Shown here piece by piece: positions 1 through 9,425 of a DNA stretch of 64,000 bases. This DNA is from Trichomonas vaginalis G3 (Eukaryota > Parabasalia > Trichomonadida > Trichomonadidae). The position numbers were made by a program, and so were the translations under genes. Location: assembly GCF_026262505.1 (NCBI RefSeq), contig NC_067206.1, positions 15,806,205-15,870,204 of the forward strand, written 5' to 3'. How positions within the stretch are numbered: position 1 is the stretch's first letter; every line of letters begins with the position of its first letter. The notes beneath the pieces were generated by a model. It did no database searches and was not told the origin of the DNA. It saw only the letters and a list, made by a program, of their open reading frames with translations.

Positions 1-116
1 ATCAGTGTTAACCCTATTGTAGTCATCTTTAGTAGGAAATAAAAAAATATTTTTTGAAAAAATTAGATTAGATTTTTTTAAGTTATTTTTCAAAATAATT
101 TAATATTTTTATTTTA

Positions 117-590
117 ATGAAACACATGCAAGATTGCAAGTTCTTTTCATACAATGCTCTCGCTACTGTCATCAAGAATGAGTTCAATAATGCTCCAAAT
201 GTTAATGTTATCTTTAACAAGAAGTTTGTGAAAGAATCTAAGTTTGGTCAGTATGTCAGACCATTAGCTATCGTCATTGACCGCAAACGTTATACTTCAC
301 AAGAGTTAGCAGTAGTTTTGAAACAAAAGAGTTTCTTCGTGAATGTCAAAGATACTCATTATACTATCATAAAGAACTCTAACGTTGACTTCTTCAGTAT
401 TGCTATGAATCTTTCCGAACAGAAAGAATATAAGAAGGGTGAAACATCTGTGAAATATTATCCTTCATCTCTGAAGACAATAACGAACAAAGATGTTATA
501 CAGAAATTCTTACCAAAGGTTGAAGAAGCTTCTATTGACATTGACGAAGGAAGTGAAATGGTTGAAGAAATAGACCCTGAAGCTATTTAA
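117..590 (+). CDS. conserved Polinton left-end protein with acidic tail
   Basis: 157-residue protein with no domain I recognise. It has a mixed alpha/beta body rich in Lys and Asn and an acidic tail (SEMVEEIDPEAI). The start is the first ATG after an A/T-only leader. A partial copy lies near the left limit of element B (13,930-14,187, sharing KYYPSSLK and ITNKD) and a more distant relative starts element C's left part (53,012). The same position in three elements, and an acidic tail like those of single-strand DNA-binding or phage recombination-mediator proteins, hint at a replication role, but this is only inference. Confidence 0.6.
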   Translation: MKHMQDCKFFSYNALATVIKNEFNNAPNVNVIFNKKFVKESKFGQYVRPLAIVIDRKRYTSQELAVVLKQKSFFVNVKDTHYTIIKNSNVDFFSIAMNLSEQKEYKKGETSVKYYPSSLKTITNKDVIQKFLPKVEEASIDIDEGSEMVEEIDPEAI

Positions 591-608
591 CCAAAAATAT
601 ATTTTTGG

Positions 609-824
609 TTAGTCTTCATATGGATATTTTACAACAATTCCCCAATGTATAAACTTTTCATACGCTTTTTCATAAGCTTTATATACCTTCAGAAATTTTG
701 CATAATCTTTAGAAGCATTTAGATATTGTTTAAATGCTTTGTATGTCTTCAGAAATTTTGCATAATCTTTTACATGTTGTTCGTTCTCTTCTTCTGTCAT
801 GAGTTCCGAATATTCTAAATTCAT
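609..824 (-). CDS. small repeat protein (KDYAKFLK repeats)
   Basis: 71 residues, convergent with the gene to its left across an 18-bp gap. It holds two copies of a 20-odd-residue unit beginning KDYAKFLK and followed by YKAF or YKAY, so it is probably a short helical repeat or coiled coil. Rich in Lys, Tyr and Glu. No known family. The repeat structure and the A/T leader before the start favour a real gene; function unknown. Confidence 0.45.
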   Translation of the reverse strand: MNLEYSELMTEEENEQHVKDYAKFLKTYKAFKQYLNASKDYAKFLKVYKAYEKAYEKFIHWGIVVKYPYED

Positions 825-898
825 GTTCTTTCATATGAGATAAAATTTTATAAAAAAAATAAAATTAGCTTAGATTTTTTCATTCTTCCTCTTTGAAG

Positions 899-1708
899 TT
901 ATTGAAATATTCTGTTATTTTTTTCCTTCAGTAATGTTAAGTCTTCTTTGAATGTAAGTATTGTGCAACCTTTGATGTCATAGTGTGTTTGAGGAAGAGT
1001 ATTTTTGACAATTTCCTTTATTTGCTCATTCGGTGTCATTGAAATCGGTAAGTTTTCACGATAGAACCAGTTTCTGTCAGATTTATATATCTTAGCTAAG
1101 TCATAAAAGCTCTTGTTGTTTCTTCTGACTAAATGTAACATAACCATATCTTTATCTTCTTCTTTCTCCAACTCTTCAGTATATATCATATATTTATAAC
1201 TCTTTTCCTTTCCTTTTGGTACTGAACGCGGTATTCTTTTCTGTATGCTTTTGTCTTTGGATTCAATGACTTCATCTTTTGCTTGAAGTTTCTTTTCCAA
1301 CTCTCCACGTTCTGCTTTATATAGTTCATCTAACATCATGAAAATATAACAAGCATAACGAGGTGAAGCCCACATTGCTACAGCGTTTACTAAAAGTCTA
1401 TGAACATAATAACCTTTCAAACCAGGAGCCAAATTCTTGCGATTTTCGTACGGAATCTCTTCTCTCGGTTTTCCGAGGGAAGCAATCATATGAGGAAATT
1501 CTTCTAAAAGTTCTTTTGTCTGTTGGTTTTCAAACCAATGATATGCTTGCTTTGTAGAACGAAGAGCGTTCATTATACTTTGCATCTGGTACATATCGTC
1601 TTTGACCGAACGAATGAGTCTCAATTGTTTGTTATACTGTATGTATTCGTATTCTTCGTTTATGGCTTCATGAACGATAGCAATTGTTGTGTTCTTTAAT
1701 GTTGACAT
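899..1708 (-). CDS. KilA-N domain protein with coiled coil
   Basis: About 269 residues if translation begins at the ATG at 1,708; the frame is open slightly further but without ATG. The N-terminal half fits the KilA-N DNA-binding fold of large DNA viruses and phages: RLIRSVKDD, then the W of HWFEN, then GYYVHRLLVNAVAMWASPRY, the usual YVHPLL..WxSP signature. A charged coiled coil follows (KKLQAKDEVIESKDKSI), then a C-terminal region with HLVRRNNKSFYDL like the domains that follow KilA-N in iridoviruses and mimiviruses. Probably a DNA-binding regulator or antirepressor-like protein. Its start and leader match those upstream of the next KilA-N gene, so the two are likely a duplicated pair. Confidence 0.75.
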   Translation of the reverse strand: MSTLKNTTIAIVHEAINEEYEYIQYNKQLRLIRSVKDDMYQMQSIMNALRSTKQAYHWFENQQTKELLEEFPHMIASLGKPREEIPYENRKNLAPGLKGYYVHRLLVNAVAMWASPRYACYIFMMLDELYKAERGELEKKLQAKDEVIESKDKSIQKRIPRSVPKGKEKSYKYMIYTEELEKEEDKDMVMLHLVRRNNKSFYDLAKIYKSDRNWFYRENLPISMTPNEQIKEIVKNTLPQTHYDIKGCTILTFKEDLTLLKEKNNRIFQ

Positions 1709-1763
1709 TACTGTCTTTACATACAAAATAAAAAAAATTTGTTAGAAAAAAATTAGCGTTATT
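1706..1763 (-). promoter_or_regulatory. leader/promoter block shared by the two KilA-N genes
   Basis: The start codon and about 29 bases upstream (ACTGTCTTTACATACAAAAT and an A run) recur exactly at 3,331-3,389, as does a second block, TTAGCGTTATTTT. The sequence therefore stands before two different KilA-N genes in the same orientation. Shared regulation is inferred. Confidence 0.5.
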
Positions 1764-1797
1764 TTCTGACTTTCACAAAAGACCAAAAATAAACGCT

Positions 1798-2391
1798 TTA
1801 CATGTATTTTTCAGCAACTTCGTCAAATAATTTTATAGCTTTATCTATCTCATCTACTTCAAACGTTTCTTTACCTTTTGTGGGAGCACCATACATTTTC
1901 TCAAAAACTTCAAGCAGTTCTGTTTCAGCAGCTCTCATATCATTAACAAACACAACCTTGACTCTATTGACTGTACTGTCATATCTTTGAGTTATATTAT
2001 ATGTCCTTCCTATCTTATATCTTTTTGTGTTGAAGTCCTTCGGTTTCTGAACGATATAAAGTAAGCCTTCACTGCAACGTTCTGAGTCGAATGAACCATA
2101 TGTTATGAAGTTATATCCAACAACTGGGTCTAACCATAACAAAACTATTGGTATAAGACTTTTGTCTATAAGATATGCTCTTGTTCCATGAAATGCTACT
2201 GATATCATAAGCTCAGGATTTCTTGTCAAAATTTTCTGAGTTGAAGCATTTCTAACCCAGTCGTTTGTTTCCTTTTCAGATGGAGATATAATGTCTGACA
2301 AAGAATATTTGTTATATTTCTTTGAGTATCTTACGTTTAAATCACCTATTCTAACCACTTTGGTGTCATTGTCTATCTTTCTGTAATGCAT
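1798..2391 (-). pseudogene. KilA-N plus GIY-YIG (T5orf172-like) protein, separated from its upstream region by a MITE
   Basis: About 197 residues. The N-terminal half is KilA-N-like (KYSLSDII, then TNDWVRNAS and a WLDP variant of the WxSP motif). The C-terminal half fits the GIY-YIG/T5orf172 nuclease domain: LLYIVQKP (GIY part), RYKIGRTYNITQR (KxGxT...R) and a later Glu in AAETELLEVFEKMYG. KilA-N plus GIY-YIG is a known pairing in phages and NCLDVs, where it is usually read as a mobile nuclease or regulator. A hairpin-array element (2,383-3,290) now lies between this coding block and the leader at 3,331-3,389. Fossil; not expected to make its original product. Confidence 0.65.
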
Positions 2392-3290
2392 GAAAAATAG
2401 CGTGACTTCATTTTTGACAGTTTACAAATATTTGATATTAGAATTTTATTGGAAAAATAAAAAACTTAATATTTTAAAGAAATACTTAAATACTTGAATG
2501 TTTTAACTTTTACATTATCATATAGACTCTCAAATTATTAGCCATTTTGGCTGAGAACTATGGTCTGCGAGGTACATAGATAGAATCAGTACCTCGCAGA
2601 CTATAGTTCTCTATATGGCGCCGAAAAATTTTTGGTGAAATGTCGTCGCATTTCACCAAAAAATTTTCGGCGCCATAGGAAGAATTGGAGGGTGTGAGAT
2701 ACTATTACATGCTATAGTACTCACACCCTCCAACTCCCAATCAAAATCGCATAAAATTTGCTACTTATCTTCAGATTACCTCCCATTATAAAATATATCA
2801 TTGCTATCTCAATGTACTATACTTCCACCCTATTCTATTTAAAAATATAAATTTTTTTGATAATATATTTTTATATCTTGAATTTTCAAACAATATATTC
2901 ACAGATAATATAATGGGAAATCTATCTCAACCTAGCCTTAAAGTACCAAACTCCTGCTTGCATTCTCACTCACAAATATTAAACATCCATCTCCAAAAAA
3001 CTAAATTCTTCACAATTTTTTTAAAATTGAGAACATAAAAAACGTATGCATTCAATAATTTAAGATACTAACAAATATTAAAAACTTCAAAATATCAGAT
3101 ATTAACGTTTTTCAATTAAAAAAATATCATTTTGCTTTTCAATTCGAACATAAATCTTAAATATTTTTAATTAATATCTGATTTACAGCATTATTATCCA
3201 TTTATAAATCTGACAAATAAATGACAAAACCATCAGAAATAGTGTCACTTTTTGTCAAAAGTGAAGTCACGCTATTTTTCATGCACAACA
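2383..3290. mobile_element. hairpin-array MITE 1 with 16-bp direct repeats
   Basis: 908-bp element bounded by inverted ends: GCATGAAAAATAGCGTGAC on the left and its reverse complement near 3,270-3,285. The 16-bp sequence CATTGTCTATCTTTCT flanks it on both sides (2,367-2,382 and 3,291-3,306) as a probable target duplication. Inside are three near-perfect hairpins, at about 2,551-2,613, 2,619-2,678 and 2,683-2,736, with arms of about 20-27 bases, then 500 bp of A/T-rich filler. No coding capacity. The subterminal GTCACTTTTT motif is shared with other hairpin elements in this window. Confidence 0.75.
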
Positions 3291-3330
3291 CATTGTCTAT
3301 CTTTCTAACTGTTTCAAACTCAATGTTTGT

Positions 3331-3389
3331 CATTACTGTCTTTACATACAAAATAAAAATTTTTCTTAGAAAAAAATTAGCGTTATTTT
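3331..3389 (-). promoter_or_regulatory. second copy of the KilA-N leader/promoter
   Basis: Matches 1,706-1,763 through the start codon and upstream block. It marks the original upstream end of the KilA-N/GIY-YIG gene on the other side of the inserted MITE. Confidence 0.5.
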
Positions 3390-3431
3390 TCTAACTAATG
3401 AAATTCATTATTTTTGTGCTGAATTCAATAA

Positions 3432-3498
3432 AAATAATGTTTAGGTGAAGAGGTGAGATTTCACCTTTTTTTCACCTGTTTTTCACCTCTTTTTTCAC
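3432..3498. repeat. GGTGA-rich repeat, copy 1 (inverted relative to copies 2 and 3)
   Basis: About 65 bp with repeated GGTGA/TCACC units separated by A or T runs, including AGGTGAAGAGGTGAGATTTC. It is the reverse complement of the block at 4,544-4,613, so the two bracket the 321-residue gene between them. A third copy lies at 13,262-13,318. The layout resembles iterons or recombination sites. Confidence 0.7.
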
Positions 3499-4460
3499 AA
3501 GCGTTTTACATGAATTGTACGATGTATATTTGAAATCCTAAACAATTTCGTAGCTTCTATTTCTTCTTTTAGTACATTAAATGTTTTAATCATGCCGAAA
3601 GTCTCTTTATATTTCTTCTTGACGTCAGACAGAAGGAAATCTTCTGCTGTTGGATAGTTTTTATTAAGAAATGTCAACATATCCATTTTATCTTCTGCTG
3701 GCTTTTCTGCTTCTTTCTTTAAGTCTGCATAGTCGTTTCGCATTCTTTCCATCTCTTTGACTGAGTAGTTATATTTTCTTATTGCTGCTTTACATTTTGA
3801 ACATTGCGGCATCGTTTTTGCGTTATACATTGAAACATTACCAGCTAAAACAACTAAAGCGTCAATTGCTCTCTTCATCTCAAACATAGCGGGTCTTATT
3901 TGTTCGTTCCATACTTTGCCTCTTCTATCTTTATCTCTTATTTCCCAAACACATTTTGCAACTAATGAAACAAAGTTATCGTATGTCTTAAATTCTTCGG
4001 ATTTGTAAAGGTCAGAAATATTTTTATAAACCATGTCGCAATCTTTGTCCATAACTTTATGGTTGCAATGAAAACCAAGGAATTCATAATTTACTTTACG
4101 TATGAATTTCTTAATTTCTACTGAGTCAGTTGCTTTGACTTCAATTTCGTCGAATTCAGGAATAGTTAGTTTTTGCTGCTGAATTTCAAGTAGTTTAGGC
4201 AAATGGTCGATGAGGTCCTCCATTTCATAAAGATACTGTTCATTTGTTTCATCTTTCGCACTACAGTCTAAATTACTTGTTAAAAGTTCTTGCTTTATCT
4301 TCTGGATTTCTGTTTCAAAAGTATATGAAGAAGGAATAAAGCTTTTCATCTCTATCAACATTGACGTAGGATTCATGACTAACGAGTTTGGTGCTGTAGT
4401 TGTGGACAGAGTCCCGCCGTTCGCAGCTTGAATTGTTGTTGTACCGATTGTTGAAATCAT
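3495..4460 (-). CDS. unknown protein in the inverted-repeat slot
   Basis: 321 residues, mostly helical, no family recognised. The Thr/Ser-rich N terminus is followed by helices. A possible zinc site comprises HCNH near residue 130 and CSKCKAAI near residue 213, followed by a coiled coil (KEMERMRNDYADLKKEAEK). The C-terminal 50 residues look like a small helical DNA-binding domain with a basic end (HVKRL). It fills the same slot, between the left-end gene and the integrase and between inverted GGTGA-rich repeats, that holds a primase-helicase in element B. A replication or recombination role is inferred from that position only. Confidence 0.55.
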   Translation of the reverse strand: MISTIGTTTIQAANGGTLSTTTAPNSLVMNPTSMLIEMKSFIPSSYTFETEIQKIKQELLTSNLDCSAKDETNEQYLYEMEDLIDHLPKLLEIQQQKLTIPEFDEIEVKATDSVEIKKFIRKVNYEFLGFHCNHKVMDKDCDMVYKNISDLYKSEEFKTYDNFVSLVAKCVWEIRDKDRRGKVWNEQIRPAMFEMKRAIDALVVLAGNVSMYNAKTMPQCSKCKAAIRKYNYSVKEMERMRNDYADLKKEAEKPAEDKMDMLTFLNKNYPTAEDFLLSDVKKKYKETFGMIKTFNVLKEEIEATKLFRISNIHRTIHVKRL

Positions 4461-4543
4461 ATCTTTTATACAAAATAAAAAAATAAATAAAAATAAAACT
4501 AACTTTATTTTTTATATCTTAAGGAAATTCATGAATATTCACG

Positions 4544-4613
4544 AGGGTGAAAAAACAGGTGAAAAAAAGAGGTGAAATCTCACCTCTTCACCTAAACATT
4601 ATTTTTGTCTGAT
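4544..4613. repeat. GGTGA-rich repeat, copy 2
   Basis: Inverted partner of 3,432-3,498, carrying GGGTGAAAAAACAGGTGAAA and CACCTCTTCACC. Same orientation as the copy at 13,262, so copies 2 and 3 also bracket the integrase-to-core-protein block as direct repeats 8.7 kb apart. Confidence 0.7.
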
Positions 4614-4632
4614 TTACATCTAATGAAAAAGT

Positions 4633-5710
4633 TTAGAAGAATAAGAAAATTCTTTCTGGCATATTTTTGTCTTTCCAGTTCTCCCGCTCTAATGGTCCCA
4701 GATGTGTTGGCTTCGACTCTCTCAAGTTCTTAGATGGTATAACATCTTCAACGCCTCCTTCATATCTTACTTTATAAGTGTCATCGTTTATGTTATAGCC
4801 AAGTATTTCAATAACCACTCCTCGCTTTGCTTCGTCAATGGTTTCAGCAAGTTTGCCATTACTACTTTCGACTAATTTATGTCGAGGGTAAAACGCAATA
4901 GAGTCGTCAGCAGCTTTTATAAGATATCCATTACCTTGCGTAGAGTCTACGATATAATAGTTTCTACTTAACCTTAAACGTTTCTTTGTCAACGGTTTGT
5001 CGTCAAGAACTACACGAACTTTTCTACCAGGAATGAGGGTAAATTGTGTTGAATTTCTGATATTTTGTGTTTGACTTCGTTTCTTTTGTATATACTTTTC
5101 TTCTTGTTGTTGTGTCATTGAATTTGGTGTATGTCCTGTTGTAGAATGTGTTGAGGAATTATATACTTCGAGAAAATGTTTCATTGTTTCTTCGGTAAAG
5201 TCTCGCTCTTGGTTTAAATCTCTGAGCGTTCTTATAAGCGGTTTATGATGCCGAGTATGTTATGGTTATGGTCTTCAGTAGTGTAGTGAGTTTATGTTAT
5301 GCTTAATGAGAAATTGATTTCATTGCTGAGGTATGCACTGTCTTGGTCTGATGTTAAAGTACTTGGGCTATGTTCTGCTACAAACTTTTGTAAAACTCTT
5401 AACACTTCACGAGTTCCTTTATTTTTCATTGGATATGCATATGCTTTGCGAGTGTTAACATTAATGAAGATGAGGAAGTGGCTTTCTTCCTTTCTTACTC
5501 TGAACGAGAGTGTCAAATTGGTATGCGTCAGGAGTGTTGGAGTAAATTGGTAAAAAGTAGTCGTAAGGGTTTTTTTGTTTGATGTACAACATTTTTGTCA
5601 AAGAACCTTTTCACTTCAGCTCTGTTAGTAAATCCCCAACTCTTTGCAGCTTCATTGAACTTCTTAAATGACCTCCATGGATGTTGTTCGAATACTTCTT
5701 TCAAGCTCAT
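4633..5710 (-). pseudogene. Polinton integrase (rve family), broken
   Basis: Retroviral-type DDE integrase of the Polinton class. Visible parts on the minus strand are an N-terminal helical segment (SLKEVFEQHPWRSFKKF), the catalytic core with IFINVNTRKAYAYP and LTSDQDSAYLS (second Asp), and a C-terminal part with a chromo-like or SH3-like fold (VVIEILGYN, YKVRYEGG). Family knowledge: it processes and joins the element ends to the host target. It is broken, with about three to four breaks. The counterpart in element B is 18,400-19,478. Integrase without reverse transcriptase nearby fits a Polinton, not an LTR element. Confidence 0.8.
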
Positions 5711-5719
5711 TTATGTAAA

Positions 5720-8643
5720 TTTTAAAGATTTTATTCAAGACGGTAAGCCTTGACCCAAAGGGTCTAGGCTCAAAGCGCGTTCATTGAACGCGGTACCATG
5801 CGAATACAGTCACAAATGGTGGCATTAATCTTACCAAGCCTTTGGATTTGTTGTGAAAGTATGGACATGATTTCCTCCTGGTTCAGTTTGTCGAAAAGTC
5901 TTTTTGCTGAATTATTATAAGATGGAGATAAAACATCATGACCGGCTCATAGTCTGAGTTGTATAATGGGTGGTCTCTTAATGAGTGCTATGGTCGCCAG
6001 AAAAGTTTGTCGTTCTGTATGAGTGTGCGGTAAGTTTGCTTCTTTAATTTTCTTTGAACCACTGGCTTTGTTTTGAAGATTAGCACAATAAGAATTTGTC
6101 TACAATCTGCTTCCATGTACCAAAACCAGAACTGTTGCCGGATTTGTTGAATTCATTGATGTATATAAAGAACCAACAGGATATAATGTTTGAAGTATTT
6201 CAGTCTTTAATGTTTGAAGCTCTGTTTTGTCAGCTTTCTTATCATATAAATCTGAGCAGTGAATTTAACATCATTTTCATCATCCATGACATAAACATTT
6301 TTACAGCTAATGTCTTTCTTCGTTGTTATGTTTTCATTCGATGTTAAACCTTGTGGAAAGTTAGGAGGTTTATAATATAATGCATCCCCACCAGTTCCGC
6401 CAACCGTTCCTTCAATACTTTCTATAGCAACAGTATGAGGAGTTATGTGTATGTTCTTTATCTGCTTTCTTATCTAACATTGCTGGTAGTTCATTGTTTC
6501 AAAGTTTCTGACATGACCTTCGATATTCATACATTTGTTATTTAAGGAGTTTTAGTGTATCTTTTACGCTTGTTACTTGGATTCTCTAAAGGTGCACTTG
6601 AACCAAGGGTATAGTTCAATATTATGTCGTCTGCTCTAACAGTAGTGAAGGATTCATGTGTATGGTTCTTGTCAGCTTTACTATTAATGTAGCTTGAAGT
6701 TCATTTATATCGGAGATATTGTGTTTATGAGATTTCAAAACTTTGTTCGTTGCGTCAAGTTCATCTTTGTCAGCTTTACTTTTAATAGCATCTTCAAAAG
6801 TTATTTTTGCCTTAACTCTCAAAGTAAATCTTGGTTCAACTAATACACCGTTAACAAAGAAGTATGAAGCATAAATTTCATTGTTATAACCAAATGCTTC
6901 TGGTGCTTTACCTGTGTCATACTGTACAGTACAGTTATGTCATAACCTTTAGCACAAATGAATTTATATCTTCTTTCATTAACATCTTCAGTGCTTATTT
7001 GTTCATCCTGTGTTAAATATCCATGGTAGTCCGTTATAATCTTTCGTCTGAACTTATATAATGAACATGGTTTTATCTGCTTTTTCGGCTAATTTCTCTT
7101 CTATCTCATTTATTTCAAGTTCATGCCTACCACCACCTCCCAAGAAGTATTTTTCTTCAGCTCTTGAAGAACGTCCACTTCGCCATCTTTGGTGTCAATA
7201 ATGAGACTTTGAGTTAAAACCTTTCCTGTCTTAATGGATGTTTGTAAAACTTCTTCTTCACCGTGTTCGGGGTCATGGTCGTCATCATATCTTGTGAAAT
7301 CAGAGATGTCATACATTAAGCATATCTGTCTCAAAAGTTCTGCTATTTGAAACTGGAACGAAAGATATAGAACTTTCATCATCTCCTAAAGTCAAGTCTG
7401 ATTCTTAAGTATTTCTGAATGTATGCAATGAGAACAGAGTACCTTGGAAAATATTCGAACAATATTTCATTAGCTGTTGGTTTTGGTGGTTCTTCTGGAG
7501 TTTCTGTTGTTTCAGTTCCTTCTGTAGGTTCTGTTGGAGTTTCTGCATCTCTTGACTTCAATGCTCTTGCTCTCAAAGACCTAAATGTTAGAGCACCAGG
7601 TTTTACAAAGGACTTTATAAATTTTAATAGTTCCTGGTAAGTTATTGTTAGCATTAAGTAAGTTCCTTATGCTTCCATCATGTACGTCCATAGCACTATG
7701 TAAAAATCTATACTTTTCTTGTAGTCAGCAATAGACTGACTGTGATTTTTTAAAGATTTGTCAATACCTTTAAGCCAATCTTCATGCATGTCTGATACTG
7801 AGCCAAAATATCATTTGCTTCCTTTAGTGTATTTTGTGCTTCTCGTAAAGTATCCAATCCCGTACGTGCATTGTTTGCTATACGTCTTACAGTATCTATT
7901 TGACTCCTTGTTTCTTGCATCCAACCAGATAAAGTTTTAATAGTATCCGAACCATTTGAAATGAAGTTCAAAGCATTTTTAACGTCATCTAAAGCTTCTT
8001 CACCAAGTACTGCCCATATCTTTCCGATTTGGTATTGAAGAACTCCATATGAAGCAGCTGTTAAACCAGTATTTATAAGGTTCCATATCCATGATTTAGC
8101 AGTTTTTCCATCCTTTCCATCTTCACCATCCAAACCGTTTTCGCCTTGAGGTCCTTGTATTCCTTGTATTCCTTGTATTCCTTGTATTCCTTGTGGTCAT
8201 TGAGGTCCGGTGTCACCCTTCTCTCCTTTCAGTTCATCTTTATGTTCGTTATAATATTCTAATGTCATAAGGTGTACATCATTACTGTTACCAGCAACGC
8301 CGAGAATTTGTTTCTCATTCATGACTAAATTCTTTAGGCATTTAATGTTGTCGTCAAATCGAAAGCTCTTTAACAATTCAATGAGAACATTTAATACTTT
8401 CACTAATGAGGCATCTACTGTAGAATTTATATATTGCACCGTTCCATCATTTATGATGGGAACCTTGCTTGTTGTAATGAATGGGTCATAAGTGTTAAAA
8501 GTATCGAAATCAATGACTTTTTTAGTTTTTCCATCGTCAATGACTAAATCATTGCCTTCAATGGTTAAAGTTGAGTTTTCGTTTACTAGTTCATGTGCTC
8601 TTCTTGCTTCATTTGTTTCATACGCATATGCAGCAATAGTCAT
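5720..8643 (-). pseudogene. tail-fibre-like protein of element A, broken
   Basis: Counterpart of the 1,000-residue fibre at 19,628-22,630. The N terminus (TIAAYAYETNEARR) matches SISAYSYEADRAKR in B and a related segment in C. A collagen-like Gly-X-Y stretch (GEKGDTGPQ, then QGIQ units and GEDGKDGKT) lies around 8,100-8,230 and is absent from B. Shaft segments with KADKDELDATN and the end of a phage-like collar domain follow. Stretches near 6,600-7,090 are almost identical to B at the DNA level while others have diverged. Fossil with roughly five or more breaks. Confidence 0.75.
5745..5797. repeat. GC-rich palindromic insert
   Basis: Contains GACCC-AAA-GGGTC followed by CGCGTTC-ATT-GAACGCG, two small hairpins in otherwise A/T-rich sequence, near the integrase/fibre boundary. 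Resembles the double mini-hairpins at 9,644, 12,612 and 61,589, with a longer second stem. Confidence 0.5.
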
Positions 8644-8660
8644 ATTTTAATGAGAATAAA
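8644..8660. promoter_or_regulatory. 17-bp divergent start spacer (fibre/penton-like)
   Basis: Only 17 A/T-rich bases (TTTTAATGAGAATAAA core) separate the start codons of the divergent fibre and penton-like genes. The same arrangement has 19 bp in element B. Any promoter must lie here or inside the coding sequences. Confidence 0.5.
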
Positions 8661-9425
8661 ATGTTGTTCTATTTGCAAAGTACAGACCCAAACGAATACG
8701 GGACAGTAAAGCTACAAACAAACTTAGGTCTTCAGAATGAAGCGCTTGCTTTCAGAGTTGTTGACTTCAATACTATCGCAACTTTTGTCATAACAGATGA
8801 AACAGATTTCATAGAGATTGAAATAGATGACAAAATAAGTGTTATAACATTTCCTAACAGAGCTGGGTATAGAATAGATAAAATTGCTGGAGTCATAGAT
8901 ACTCTCATAAATGAAGAAACTATTGACAACATAGATGTCGAACTCTCTTCTGAGGGAACATTGAAGTTCAGTTATGCGAAGGAGTTTAAGATAACACGAA
9001 TTAGTCATAGAGTTCAATTGCTTCTGGGAGCATACCATATGACATTTCCTTTGAAAAGTGTTGACAAAACGATTGAGATGAAATCTGTTCCATACGTATG
9101 TTATGGTAATTGTTTATACATTGAGTCTAAAATAGCTAATGTCACAGGCATTTCAGGAGTTAATAGTAAAGGTTCAGTAGAATATAAATCCTTCTGTTAT
9201 GCAGTCAATTCAATGTTCATTCCAAACGTTCCTGTCATAGCAACTCATTTAGGTAAATGGGTTCGCATTAGTCCTCATAATTTGAAAGACATGCAATTCA
9301 GACTTGTTGACTTTCAAGGAGAGCCTGTAGAACTGAAGGCACCAGTGCGAATGACTGTTGAAGTTGACTTTTTAGAAAATATTAAATGCAACAGCTTACA
9401 AGAGAACTCAGAGCTAAAAATATAA
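8661..9425 (+). CDS. penton-like minor capsid protein candidate
   Basis: 254 residues, predicted all-beta. The N-terminal half carries FYLQSTDPNEYGTVKLQ, then LLGAYHMTFPLKS, CYGNCLYIESK, and near the end the run LKDMQFRLVDFQGEPVEL. A terminal FRLxDxxGxPV motif is typical of Polinton/virophage penton and other single-jelly-roll minor capsid proteins, so a vertex role is plausible. Paralogs are at 22,650 (B) and 61,434-62,173 (C). It is divergent from the fibre gene, which suggests fibre and vertex are made together. The reading frame looks whole here. Confidence 0.55.
   Translation: MLFYLQSTDPNEYGTVKLQTNLGLQNEALAFRVVDFNTIATFVITDETDFIEIEIDDKISVITFPNRAGYRIDKIAGVIDTLINEETIDNIDVELSSEGTLKFSYAKEFKITRISHRVQLLLGAYHMTFPLKSVDKTIEMKSVPYVCYGNCLYIESKIANVTGISGVNSKGSVEYKSFCYAVNSMFIPNVPVIATHLGKWVRISPHNLKDMQFRLVDFQGEPVELKAPVRMTVEVDFLENIKCNSLQENSELKI

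Noticed and set aside
4633-5710. LTR retrotransposon, from the integrase core
   Set aside because: No reverse transcriptase, protease or LTR; neighbours are Polinton genes and the same arrangement recurs in B.
6096-6347. Plus-strand frame in the fibre region of A
   Set aside because: Antisense of a fibre segment matching element B.
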